Shown here: one piece after another, positions 34,201 through 44,631 of the stretch
How positions within the stretch are numbered: the first letter of the stretch is position 1
Layout of the letters: each line of letters opens with the position of its first letter
Assembly: GCF_040436345.1 (NCBI RefSeq)
Contig: NC_133233.1
Location: forward strand, 578,501 to 642,500
Direction of reading: 5' to 3'
From: Pagrus major
Lineage: Eukaryota; Chordata; Actinopteri; Spariformes; Sparidae
Length of the DNA stretch: 64,000 nt
The notes under the pieces: model-generated
Seen by the model: only the letters and a program-made list of their open reading frames with translations
What the model was told of the DNA's origin: nothing
Database searches by the model: none
Position numbers and translations under genes: made by a program

Positions 34201-35442
34201 GTATCTGGTACGGCAGAGGTTCTTTTGGGCTGATATGGAGCGTGATGTCAGAGAGTACGTCAAGACTTGCAAGCGTTGTGTTGTCAGTAAGACCTGGAAC
34301 CTGAAGGAAGAGCCAAGCTTGAAAGTATTAAGACCACAAGCCCCTTGGAACTAGTCTGTCTGGATTTCTGGTCTGCAGAGGATGCTAAAGGAAGGAGTGT
34401 GGATGTATTAGTGGCAACAGACCACTTCACTAAAATGGCCCACGCCTTCAAGTGCTCTGACCAGTCAGCAACGCATGTCGCACATCAGTTGTGGGATAAG
34501 TACTTTTGTGTCTATGGATTCCCTCAAAGGATCCATTCAGACCAGGGTGCAAATTTTGAAAGCCAGTTGATTCAGGAGCTGTTGCAGGTTGCCGGTGTAA
34601 AAAAGTCAAGGACAACCCCTTACCATCCCATGGGGAACGGCCACACTGAGAGATTCAACCGAACCTTGGGGAATATGATCTGTGCTTTACCCCCCAGAGA
34701 TAAACAAAGATGGCCGCAGATGCTACAAACGCTGACCTTTGCATATAACTGTACAGCTCATGAGTCGACTGGCTATGCTCCCTTTTACCTGATGTATGGA
34801 CGCATTCCCAGACTGCCAGTAGATGTGATCTTCTGCAATGTGGAGAGAGATAATGACATCACGGACTATGACAGTTATGTCAAAAGGATGAGAGATGACC
34901 TCAAGGAAGCCCTCACACTGGCCCAGGTCAATGCCAATCCCAGCCAACGACGACAGGCAGACCTGTATAACAAAGGGGTTAAGGGCACAGATATTGAAGA
35001 AGGGGATCAGGTTCTCTTGGCAGATAAGGGTGGACGCAGACGCAGGAAGTTGGCTGACAGGTGGGAGTCTACACTCTACACAGTTGTTTCCAAAGACTCA
35101 AGGTGCCATACTTACCATATTAAAAATCTCACCACCAGTCAAGAGAGGGTTGTCCACAGAAATATGCTGTTGCAAGCTAACTTCTTACCAGTGGAAGTGG
35201 AGCATGAAGTTGAGTCAACCTTTGACAGTGGCTCAGAAACAAGTAAAGAACACAGGAGACTCCTGTTGACTGAGTCCGAGGTATATTTGAGAGTGATAAC
35301 TGACTATGTTGAGATTACCCTTAAGCCAGCTATTATCCTGTACTGGAGCTGTTTTGAGGAGTTCGTAGCTGGGTCAATGTTTACTTTGTTTTATTCATCT
35401 GATCATTCATTATTGTCATTATTTATTTATTTTCATAATTAA
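31278..35442 (+). pseudogene. Gypsy pol: protease, RT, RNase H, integrase
   Basis: Protease: LQALLDTGSLACTIS near 31,470 and, after a frameshift at about 31,700, ILGTNVIKYLL. RT (32,108-33,055): SVWASPLVLVWKRNGDLRIC, DYRWLN, FSAMDLTSGFYNIA, LPQGICNSPASFMRL and YLDD at about 32,893-32,904. The frame shifts near 33,030 (FLGHIVDENS), then RNase H: CTDASQDGLGAVLSQ, YPAHRLEFLALKW, VWTDNNPL. Stop at 33,912. Integrase: GHQGQSRTLYLVRQ with CKRCV near 34,270, frameshift near 34,350, then CLDFWS, VATDHFTKMAHAF, SDQGANFES, TERFNRTLG (the DDE set) and a C-terminal barrel. All catalytic residues survive; the breaks are few, so the copy is fairly young. Confidence 0.9.
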
Positions 35443-35720
35443 TTATGGTGAACATTCTCAAAACCTGGTCAATGCTAATATTATCTAAAAAAAAAAAAAA
35501 AAAGTTAGAATTTCCTGCATTGTTTTATATCAGTTCTGTTTCTAAGTTCTGGGTTCACCTGTAGCAAGGGGGGGCCTTATTGGGGTAACACACAAAGGGG
35601 TACATGGGTGACGTCGGACCAAACTTCCGGCAAAAATATGGCTGCTCTTGTTGTGGAGGCAGACTGTTCCTACCTGCAACTGTGTGTTTCCTGACTCTGC
35701 CCTGTGCTTCCTTTGCAGAA
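35362..35720 (+). repeat. Gypsy 3' LTR, truncated
   Basis: Collinear with the 5' LTR up to TTTGCAGAA, where TGTAGGAGATAC of another repeat begins. About 70 bases of LTR end are missing. Small differences from the 5' LTR (a shorter ATT block, longer A-run, scattered substitutions) could be used to date the insertion. Confidence 0.85.
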
Positions 35721-36211
35721 TGTAGGAGATACACTAATAATAAATGTTATTTATTAATCACTGGTGAATGAATAACAACAGGTAACAGGAAATATGGAAT
35801 AACTAAGTAATGGGTTATTAGTGGAATATGGGCTGATGGTGAGATCACGAGTTAGGTTGAAGCATTTAAATATTGCAGGAGGGCTAGAAAAACAGAGAAG
35901 AGGCCCAGAGTACTTTTACTCTGGAGTGGATTCATTTGATGATGAACTCAACTGACCTGAGAGAAAGGAGTGTCAATATCTTGAGTGGGGGAAGAGGACA
36001 AATGGTTATCCAAAGCTGTAAATAAAGGAGAGGGGTTCTCCTGTGAAGCGTCCATCTGACGGTTTCTTGAAAGCAAAACAAGTCAGGTGAAGAGGTGAGA
36101 GATTTCATGGCGTCTCTTTCCTGAAAACAGTCAGCTTGCAGATGATAGGAGTAATTAATGCAAGAACAGAACCTCAATGGAATGCAGAGGCGATGGACGT
36201 GTGTTCCTACA
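35721..36211. mobile_element. Repeat with TGTAGGA/TCCTACA ends, long copy
   Basis: Begins TGTAGGAGATACACTAATAA and ends GTGTTCCTACA; the same two ends enclose 78 bases at 59,817-59,894. TG...CA ends fit a solo LTR, and the 7-bp inverted ends would also fit a small DNA transposon. No reading frame is supported inside. It separates the truncated Gypsy LTR from the BEL pol. Confidence 0.55.
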
Positions 36212-37189
36212 CATGCTTCATGTCACAAGGGAAGATGATAATGAAGCTGTTAAGAGCAGTGAGAAAAGCACCACAGAAAACATGACAACTTGTGAAACAA
36301 CACACAACTCTAGTGGAAATTGTTGCGCCACCGGGGCACAACAATTCCAGAGAGCAGAAAACCTGGAAAGGAAACTTGTCAAAAACAAAGACTTTCATAA
36401 AGAGTATCAGAGATTCATGTCTGACCTGATCGGTAAAGAGTATGCAGTGGAAGTACCTAAAGAAGAGACTGTGTCTGAAAATGATAGTGTGTGGTACATA
36501 CCTCATCATGGGGTATATCACCCCCAAAAAGGGAAACTTTGCGAAGTTTTTGACTGCGCAGCATCATTTCAGGGCAAGTCATTGAATACAGAACTTTTAC
36601 AAGGACCAGATTTAACAAATACACTAATAGGAGTGTTAACAAGATTCAGACATGACCACATTGGTTTAATGTCAGACATAGAGGCAATGTATCATCAAGT
36701 GAGAGTACCACCAGAGGATCAAGACCTCCTGCGATTCCTCTGGTGGCCAAATGGAAACCTGAATGAGCCCTTGAAAGAATACAAAATGGTTGTGCACTTG
36801 TTTGGGGCGACATCCTCTCCCAGCGGTGCCAACTTTGCATTAAGGAAGACAGCTGAGGATGCTAAGGACAAAATGGCACCTGCTGCAGTTAAAGCATGCA
36901 CAATTTTTATTTAGATGACTGCCTTTTGTCAGTGTCAGATGAAACCCAAGCAGTTGATGTGGTCAGAGACTTGACAGCACTGTGTGAGAGTGGAGGATTT
37001 CATCTTACAAAATGGATGAGTAATAGCAGGACTGTTCTAGCCTCCATTCCTGAGTCAGAAAGAGCAAAAGAGGTTAAAGATTTGGACCTTGATCATGATA
37101 CATTACCTGACGGAAGAGTCCTTGGAGTGAACTGGTGTACAGAGTCAGATGTTTTCAAGGTCAGAATTAATGCAAAGAATACACCATAA
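36212..37189 (+). pseudogene. BEL/Pao reverse transcriptase, frameshifted at YLDD
   Basis: Residues AENLERKLVKNKDFHKEY, VWYIPHHGVYHP, VFDCAASFQGKSLN, LMSDIEAMYHQVRVPPED, LRFLWWP and HLFGATSSPSGANFAL are the successive BEL/Pao RT blocks. A frameshift near 36,900 falls exactly before the catalytic NFYLDDCLLS, so the palm is broken in two. The following block ends at a stop at 37,187. Gag and protease are missing upstream. BEL elements are LTR retrotransposons that copy RNA in cytoplasmic particles. Confidence 0.85.
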
Positions 37190-38300
37190 ACTAGACGTGG
37201 CATCCTGTCATTTGTAAGTGCTGTATATGACCCGTTAGGGTTTTTGTCACCTGTCATCCTTCCAGCTAAAATGATCCTGCAGGAGCTGTGTGGCAGGAAA
37301 GTCTCCTGGGATTAAGATATCCCTGCTGACCTGGCTCAAAAGTCACAAAAGGATTTTGGATCTTGCAAAACTTCATGGTTTCACATTGGACAGATGTCTA
37401 AAACCAGCTGGTTTTGGAAAAGTCACATCTGCACAAATGCACCACTTTGCGGACACGAGTGAGAAAGGTTATGGAGTTGTCACCTACCTTCTCATTAAAA
37501 ACAAAAAGGGTTCAGTTCACTGTTCATTCATCATTGGGAAGTCCAGAGTGTCTCCATTAAAACAAACAACAATTCCGAGACTGGAATTGACAGCTGCTGC
37601 TGTCGCTGTAAAAATGGACAGGCTTATGACAAAAGAGCTGCAAATGCCACTGGAAGAATCCATGTTTTGGTCTGACAGTACCACTGTGTTGAGATATATT
37701 GCTAGTGAGAATGTTAGATTTAAAACCTTTGTAGCAAACAGAGTGTCACTTATCACAGACAACACTAAGCCAAGTCAGTGGATGTATGTGAACTCTGAGC
37801 TGAATCCAGCCGACCATGCATCCAGAGGCATGAATGCAGACACATTCATAAAGTGTCAGGACTGGACTGGTGGGCCAGATTTTTTGAAGAAAGATGAGAA
37901 ACACTGGCCAGTTTCACCTGATATCAAAGAGATACAGAAAGATGTTGTTGAAGTTAAAGCTGCAGTGAGTGCGAATGCTACAAATGCATATGAGAATACA
38001 CTTAAAAAGCTCATTTGTCATTATTCAGAATGGCACAGATTAACAAGAGCAGTTTCCTGGATGATGAAGTTGAAACAACTGCTCCACAATCTGAGTGTAC
38101 ATCGCAAATTACTCACATTACAAGCAAGTGAGAGACTGAGTCATGAAAGGAAAACTGAGATTGTTGCAAACCAGATGCAAAAGTTCAAAACAACTATCAG
38201 TGGATCTTTGCTCACTACTGAAGATATTGCACTGGGAGAGATTGAAATTGTCAAACTGTATCAAATGCAAGGCTTATGTGATGAACTGATGACTCTTTAG
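37190..38300 (+). pseudogene. BEL/Pao RNase H region
   Basis: After the stop the sequence carries [20 protein letters not shown], the BEL connection block, then (in the 37,290-38,300 frame) HHFADTSEKGYGVVTYLL, PRLELTAAAVAVKM, FWSDSTTVLRYI and HASRG, the RNase H fold with its conserved Asp and Glu residues. It ends near a stop at 38,298, and the integrase zinc-binding module that should follow is only hinted at before a deletion. Confidence 0.8.
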
Positions 38301-38395
38301 AAAGGTGACAAGCTGAAAAGAAGCAGCCACATCATCAAGCTTGATCCTGTCGTGCAGGATCAAGAAAGATATCAGCAAAACCTGGTGAACAGAGA

Positions 38396-39323
38396 ATGGC
38401 AAATCTGCCACGAGATCGCCTGATACCAGACAATCCTCCGTTCACTATTGTAGGAATAGACTATTTCGGACCCTTTGAGGTCAAGTGTGGGAGGAGTATG
38501 GTCAAGAGGTATGGGGTCTTGTTCACATGTCTCACAGTCAGAGCAATTCATATAGAAGTTGCTAATTCTCGCGAAACTGATTCCTTTGGACGATTTATAG
38601 CCAGGAGAGGCCAGGTGTCTATAATGAGGTCAGATAATGGCATGAATCTGGTGGGTGCAGAGAAAGAAATGAGTGAAGCAATCAAAGGCTGGAATCAGTC
38701 AAAAATCTCAAATATGCTTATGCAGAAAGGAATCACTTGGATATTCAACCCACCAGCAGGTTCACATTTTGGAGAATTCTGGGAGAGGCAGATTCGTTCT
38801 GTGAGGAGCATTCTTAACCAGATACTGAAACAGCAGCCTCTTGATGATGAACGTCTCCACACATTGTTCTGTGAAGTTGAGGCTATTGTAAATGGCAGAC
38901 CTATAATAAGAGTGTCAAATGATCCACATGACATTGAGGCTCTCACACCTAACCATTTACTTCTTCTGAAAAGCCAACCAGTGCTGCCTCCTGGAGTGTT
39001 TCAGAAAGAGGACTTGTATGCCAGGAAGAGGTGGAAACAGGTACAATACCTGTCTGACATTTTCTGGAAATGCTGGACCAGGGTACCTGCCGCTTCTGCA
39101 GGAGAGGCAGAAGTGGAGTGAAATCAGGAAAAATCTGAAGGGAGGACATGTCGTTCTTATAGTGGACGATGGTGCACCAAGAAGTTCACGGGTGATGGGA
39201 AAAGTTGAAAAGGCAGTTTCTGATGCAAAAGGTCTTGTTAGACGTGCTTTTGTGAAAACTAAAACTAGTGTTTTGGAAAGACCAATAGATAAGTTATGTT
39301 TATTGCTTGAAATGGATGAATAA
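38396..39323 (+). pseudogene. BEL/Pao integrase with DUF5641-type C-terminus
   Basis: PPFTIVGIDYFGPFEVK opens the DDE core; GVLFTCLTVRAIHIEV, RSDNGMNLVGAEKE and NPPAGSHFGEFWERQIR supply the second Asp and the Glu region. A frameshift near 39,070 (inside SDIFWK) divides this from the C-terminal RKNLKGGHVVLIVDD domain, which ends near 39,323. The H2C2 finger is lost. The integrase would insert BEL cDNA. Confidence 0.85.
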
Positions 39324-39570
39324 GTTCTTATTCCGTGTGTGATACACTTGTGTTTAAAGCATGTGATTTATGCTCCACACTAAACTTGAGTGATTGTTGA
39401 ATTAAGATAATGTTAGATAAATGTGTACTTGAAGTACTGTTTATGTGAAGAAATTTATATTGGTTCATGTAAACAAAAAGAAACAAAAGTTCACTATATA
39501 GTCAGTGTTTCAGATTAAATGACGCTTTAATGTGTAGAAATGTAATTGTTATGCCCCAGCAGTAACAATT

Positions 39571-39640
39571 AGGGGCCGGAATGTAAGCGCCATTTATTAT
39601 TGTTTAGTTATTTGCGAGTGCCAGTGGCACAACTTACCCC
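39571..39640 (+). repeat. BEL polypurine-like tract and start of 3' LTR
   Basis: AGGGGCCGGAA leads into TGTAAGCGCCATTTATTATTG at 39,582, a plausible LTR start with TG. A hAT element interrupts it at 39,641. No 5' LTR partner remains to confirm this. Confidence 0.45.
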
Positions 39641-42600
39641 CAGGGGCGGAGCTTCGGGAGGGGCTGGGAGGGTCGGAGCGGGGACCTGGGGGAGTCGGGC
39701 CCCTCCCCCGGCTCCGGGCTGGGGAGGGCGGGCCTCTCCCACGGCTTGGGCCCGGAGGAGCTCAGATCATGCAAACAGTTTTTTTCTAATCACCACTATC
39801 AAGAGAGCTGGACGTATGTGGGCTTATATAGGTTGCCCCAGTCAGGATGAGTCATGGTTGCTAAAAACTTTACAAGACTGACTTTAGTGATGTAGTAGGT
39901 GTAAAATATTGAATAAAATGTTGTGCTGTATGACTGGCTTTATTTTCACTCTCACATTTCACTTTACGATGTGCAAATTTACCAGTGGATCGCCGATATT
40001 GTCTCCAAGTGTATTTTGGGCAAAATTGTCATCAACCGTCCACCAACGTCATCAGTCACTTGTCAACAGAGTGCAAGCTAGGTGGAGCATTTTTACTACG
40101 AAGTTAACATGAGTGGCAGTTCATATAAACATAAAAGTGGAGCGGGCAAAGTGCAAAGAAAAGGAAAAAAGAGAGCAAGGAAAAGCCAAATTACAAAAAC
40201 TGGACACATATTTTGTTCGTCCTCCTGGAGATGAACCCGACATTGTTGTTGGCAGCGATTCAGGCCCGCCAATACTGCCAGCACAGTCAGGGAGCCAGAT
40301 TTACAGGTAGCAATTCTAACAATCACTACACTATACACAATGTGTGAGTTAGTTGTAAACTGTTGATGGTTGTTATTGTAGTAGCCCAGCCGCCAAGCTT
40401 AAATCCCCTTCTTTCTCTCTCGGCCGTATAGCGGTGATGTTAGGGACTCAGCAGTTGCTAGCTGCTCCAGGGTAGAGCCAGACCTGGTGCCTGACCAGCA
40501 GCCCCCCTCCTCACCCGCACTGGACACTAGAAATGAAAGCAGCAGGTCTCCTCACGCTACAGGTGACACGCAGACCGTGGATGATGAAAACCCTCCTCTG
40601 GAGTGTTTTCAGACTGATCGAGCCAATTTTGCTGAAAACATCCAGGACGCCAACATTAAAAGATATATCCTTAAGATGGGCCCATACAGACCCAAAGGTC
40701 CATTTCCCACTGATAACGACAATCGGTGTTTTTCGGAAAGTTATTACACCTCTACCACTAAAGTTGGGATGAAACTTCCCCGCAGCTGGATGTACTATTC
40801 CCCCAAATTAGACTGCTGTTACTGTGAGCCTTGCTGGCTTTTTGCCAACCGAAATGCCCCGTATTACAACAATGCATGGGTTGATGGAATAAGAGACTGG
40901 AAACATTGTTCTGCCAAAGTTGAGAAGCATGAATCCACGCAAATACATCTTGCTGCATGCATAGTCTACGAGCAGTGGAAACTCAACAACACAATAGACG
41001 AAATGGAGAGGAATGTACGTAATGCAGCCTTGTTTTGGAGACAGGTCGTGGAGTGCATTGTAAATGTAACTCTTACTCTGGCTTCATGCAACCTGGCATT
41101 TGGGGGCACAGGGAAGTTCTAGGTCAGGGAAATGCTGGCAACTTTTTGTCAATAATCGAGTTATTAGCTCGCTACGACCCTGTTTTGAAAGAGCTAATCA
41201 ACCAACCAGAAGGGTCAGCGAAATACCTAAGTCACCAGATTCAAGATGAGATTATTTACATATTATCTCAACGCGTGAAAGCTGACATAATTAATGAAAT
41301 AAACAAAGCCCCGTTTTATTCAATTATCATGGACACAACGCAAAATGTGTCAAAGATGGACCAGCTGAGCCAGGTGTACAGTTACGTAACTGTTGTTAAG
41401 AATGACATGGATATTGCAACAGATATACAGATCAATGAAGTGTTTTTGGGTTTTGAGGCGACTGTGGGCTCATCAGCATCAGAGCTTGAAAACCAAATCC
41501 TGGGCTCTATAGAGTCCCACTCGCTGGTCATCTCGACATGATGCGCTTTTTGCGTTAAGGCACAGATATGGAGACATTATAAAAGCCCTCGTCAAAATAT
41601 CCCTGACCAGTGACAAAAAAGATGAGCGTGGTGAAGCAAGTGCGCTCAAGAATGCCATAAGCAAATTTTCTTTCATATTTTTAGTCAACATGCAAACCAA
41701 GATTCTTGAATGTATAAACGCTGCCTCACAGTTACTGCAAGCTAAGGACGCGGATATTCTGAAAGCATCTACTCTTCTGCAAAACGCCATCAGTGTTTTG
41801 ATGGAGTTTAGGGAGCAATTTGATGAGGCTAAGTCTGCCACTCTTGCTCTAGCTACAACATGGGGAAGTCAAACGCAGTTTGAAGCAACCGGGGCCAGAA
41901 AAGTTAGGCGTCACTTTGATGAACTTTCTGAAGACAGTCGCCTCACTGACGCAGAGAGCAACTTTTGGGTGAATGTTTTCAATGCTTGTCTTGATATTAT
42001 CATCCAGCAACTGCCCCAAAGACTGACCAGCTTAAATAGAACTGTGAATATGTTTGAGGCAATTCACTCCAACACACTGCTGCAAGCAGGAGATGAGGAG
42101 TTACACCAAGCTGCCCAGCGGCTTAGTGAGCACTACAGTCAGGACATCGGCCCCAGCTTCCCTGGCCAGCTGCTTTGTTTTAGAACCTCTTTCAGGGACC
42201 AGATACCAAAGCAAAAGTCTGTTGCGGATCTGGCAAACTTACTCCTTGTCAACCACTCGGCAGTAATTCTACATTCAGTGAGGTTTGCACCGCCCTCCTT
42301 TTATTTTTGACTCTTCCCGTCACCGTTGCAGCCTCTGAGCGCTCATTCTCCAAGATAAAACTTATTAAAAACCACTTGAGGAGCACAGTGGGACAGGAGA
42401 GACTGAGTGGACTTGCCATGTTGTCCATAGAGAATGAGAGACCAAAGAAAATGGACATACAGAGCATCATGGACGAGTTCGAGGAGCGCAAGGCTCGTCA
42501 TATGCCCTTCCAATAGTGGTGAGTAGGCCTATAGTACTTCATATTGAAATTGTGTTTGTACGTGAACATGTGGGCCGCTGTGCCAGTTTTACTAAACTTT

Positions 42601-42960
42601 ATAGCTATTGATATAGGCTAGTAGCCTACTGTGCTCTCATTAGTTGAAATACTTAAAGTGGGTGTCAAAATGATGTGGTCGCTATCTGTGGTGCTGAACT
42701 GCTTTGAATTTGTGTTGTTTTATTATTAGGGGCCATGTAGCCTAATGTTTTTGTTGTTCTCTTGGTTTGTTATACTTCATGTCCGTTTGATGGACTTCAA
42801 AATGACATAGTTGCTCTCCGTGGTGCTGAAGCTTGTAAGCCCCGCTGTTGCGGGCATGTGTATGTTGTAAAATGATGTTATGATGAGCTTTATTATTTGG
42901 GTTTAAAGGGCCCGGTCATGTGCCCTGCCCCCGGCCCGGCTCTGATTTGTTCCGCTGGTG
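39641..42960 (+). mobile_element. hAT element (ZMYM1/TTF-finger type)
   Basis: Ends CAGGGGCGGA and (inverse) CACCAGCGGA agree at 8 of 10 bases, and the flanks CTTACCCC (39,633-39,640) and CTTACCCT (42,961-42,968) form an 8-bp target duplication with one mismatch. The subterminal GGGCCC and GTGCCCTGCCCCC blocks near the right end are typical of this hAT group. The 3.3-kb body carries a damaged transposase. Confidence 0.85.
40109..42516 (+). pseudogene. hAT transposase with TTF-type finger, core partly deleted
   Basis: Exon 1 (MSGSSYKHKSGAG at 40,109) is frameshifted but basic as expected. Exon 2 holds PLECFQTDRANFAENIQD and the TTF-type finger LPRSWMYYSP, CCYCEPCWLF and HESTQIH. After a frameshift near 41,100 the catalytic domain begins: IIELLARYDPVLKELI and SIIMDTTQNVSKMDQLSQV with the first Asp (about 41,330). 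At about 41,500 the protein jumps from SELENQILGSIES directly to TRWSSRHDALFAL in another frame, so the central part with the second Asp is deleted. The C-terminal dimerisation motif SERSFSKIKLIKNHLRS (about 42,330) is intact. Confidence 0.85.
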
Positions 42961-42968
42961 CTTACCCT

Positions 42969-43907
42969 AACTTATGATTATTTACTATATATTACTTTAT
43001 TGTATTTTATTGTTATTGTACATTGTATTCTTACATTTGATCACTAAATCTATGTGACATTCTTAATTTTAGACCAAAATCCATCATGCCACACAAATAC
43101 AAACGGAAGACAGACAGGATTTCTGGTTACTCCTCTTGAGGAGTTGGAAAGAGCAGTGAAAGAGGTGCAACAGAAGAAGACCATACGTCAGGTTGGAAAG
43201 GTGATGAAGATCTGTAGAATGAAAATAAAAAGATATATGGATAAGAAAAAAAAATAGGAGAAGTAACTAAGCCAGGCTATGAAAGAACAGCAGTCGCCAA
43301 ACAAGTCTTCAATGAGAACATGGAGAAAGAGCTAGCTGACCATGTCTTCTGATGTCGTACACTACCTTTAAGTAAACCACCCACACCACAAAACTTGGTG
43401 GTACAGCCAGAAGGGAGCAGAAGTTCATATTTCCCTGCAGTATTGACAAGTAGGATGTTAAGTTGTAAGCCTAGTAAGCTGGATCTGTGAAGAGTAAGAG
43501 TCAATTAAGTGTTCATGTGATGGTATAGGCCTTGTTATAGAAAAGTGGCCTTTGATGTTGTTAAAACTATAAATAAATGTTAAATAAGTAATTTTGTATT
43601 GAATTTGTCTTGCTTTTATATAGAATTATCGTTTGTGAGATTAAAATGATCTGCTTTACTTCAATTATCAATGGCACAATTTACCCCAGTGTAAAGGGGG
43701 CAAGTTGTGCCACAAAAACACTTTTTTTTCTAAAGCTATATTTCTCAAACAGTTTATTTAAGATCCAAAGTGAATGTTCCCAGGGATTCACAAAACATCC
43801 TAAACTATATGTACATATTTTAGTTTGAGGCATTACTTTAATCCCCTTGATTTAAAGGCACTTTAAGTAAAAATTGGTACTACTTACCCCACTCTCCCCT
43901 ACAGGCC
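42969..43907 (+). mobile_element. pogo/Tigger-like remnant
   Basis: A frame at 43,054-43,257 has KYKRKTDRISG-type sequence in one frame and LEELERAVKEVQQKKTIRQV then IKRYMDKKKK in another, like the helix-turn-helix start of pogo-type transposases. The right end CTACTTACCCCACTCTCCCCTAC reads inversely as a GTAGGGGAGAGTGGGGTAAG terminus, common in fish pogo-like families. The DDE part is absent. The motif GGCACAACTTACCCC left of the hAT (39,626) may belong to the same element, in which case the hAT sits in it rather than in the BEL LTR. Confidence 0.45.
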
Positions 43908-44631
43908 ATGGAACATGCCAACACCAACTCATTCAAGGATTAGTTGTCTATAAACACAGTCTGTGGCATCACAACTGGGCACTATGAAGTTGAGCTGCTA
44001 ATAGAAGTCACTACTGAAGCTAACAACGCTAACGTGATTAATGCTAATGACGCGAATATAGCTAGCGCGATAATCGCGGCGCTAATGCTAATGTTGCTAC
44101 GCTAGCGGGAAAGCCCCGTAGCTAATTTTTTTTTTTTTACACACACAAACCGAAATCACACACTAGCATCTCAGTCAACTCACCAAGAATTTTTCTTTGG
44201 CTAATGGCAGCAGAATTGTGACCACCACAGGTCTTTTGGATGAGTAATGGATCGGTTATCTGGCTTTTACTAGCACGTAGCTGATGCCTTCACTGTCCAG
44301 ACACACGTCCGTCTCTTTAGCTGCCCAGGTAGGAAAAGGACGTGAGGACATAATGAAAATTTCTTACCATACATTGGGCAAGTTCAAGTGTTTGACTTTA
44401 TTGATGTTACCCACGTCTATCAAAGTCAAATCTCAAGCTTTATTATCACATTCCCAGAGTCTCATATGTATATATATAGAGAGAGAAATAAATGGATATA
44501 TATGTTGTTTTATAATTTCTGTTCATAGTGTCAACAATAACCAGAGGTTATATTGTTTATCCATCAGTAGACCCTATCTTCTCATATTGGTCACCCATTT
44601 GGCTTTAATAGGATTTTAGTAACCGTGGGTT
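43908..44631. other. No gene; GCTAAY repeats and a LINE-tail motif
   Basis: Degenerate GCTAAT/GCTAAC repeats at about 44,015-44,110, an AT tract, and a TCAAGCTTTATTATCACATT motif near 44,430-44,455 that reads on the minus strand like a LINE 3' end. Nothing coding. Confidence 0.4.

Noticed and set aside
35721..36211. 5' LTR of the BEL element
   Set aside because: Its sequence does not match the presumed BEL 3' LTR start (TGTAAGCGCC at 39,582), and the same ends occur alone at 59,817.
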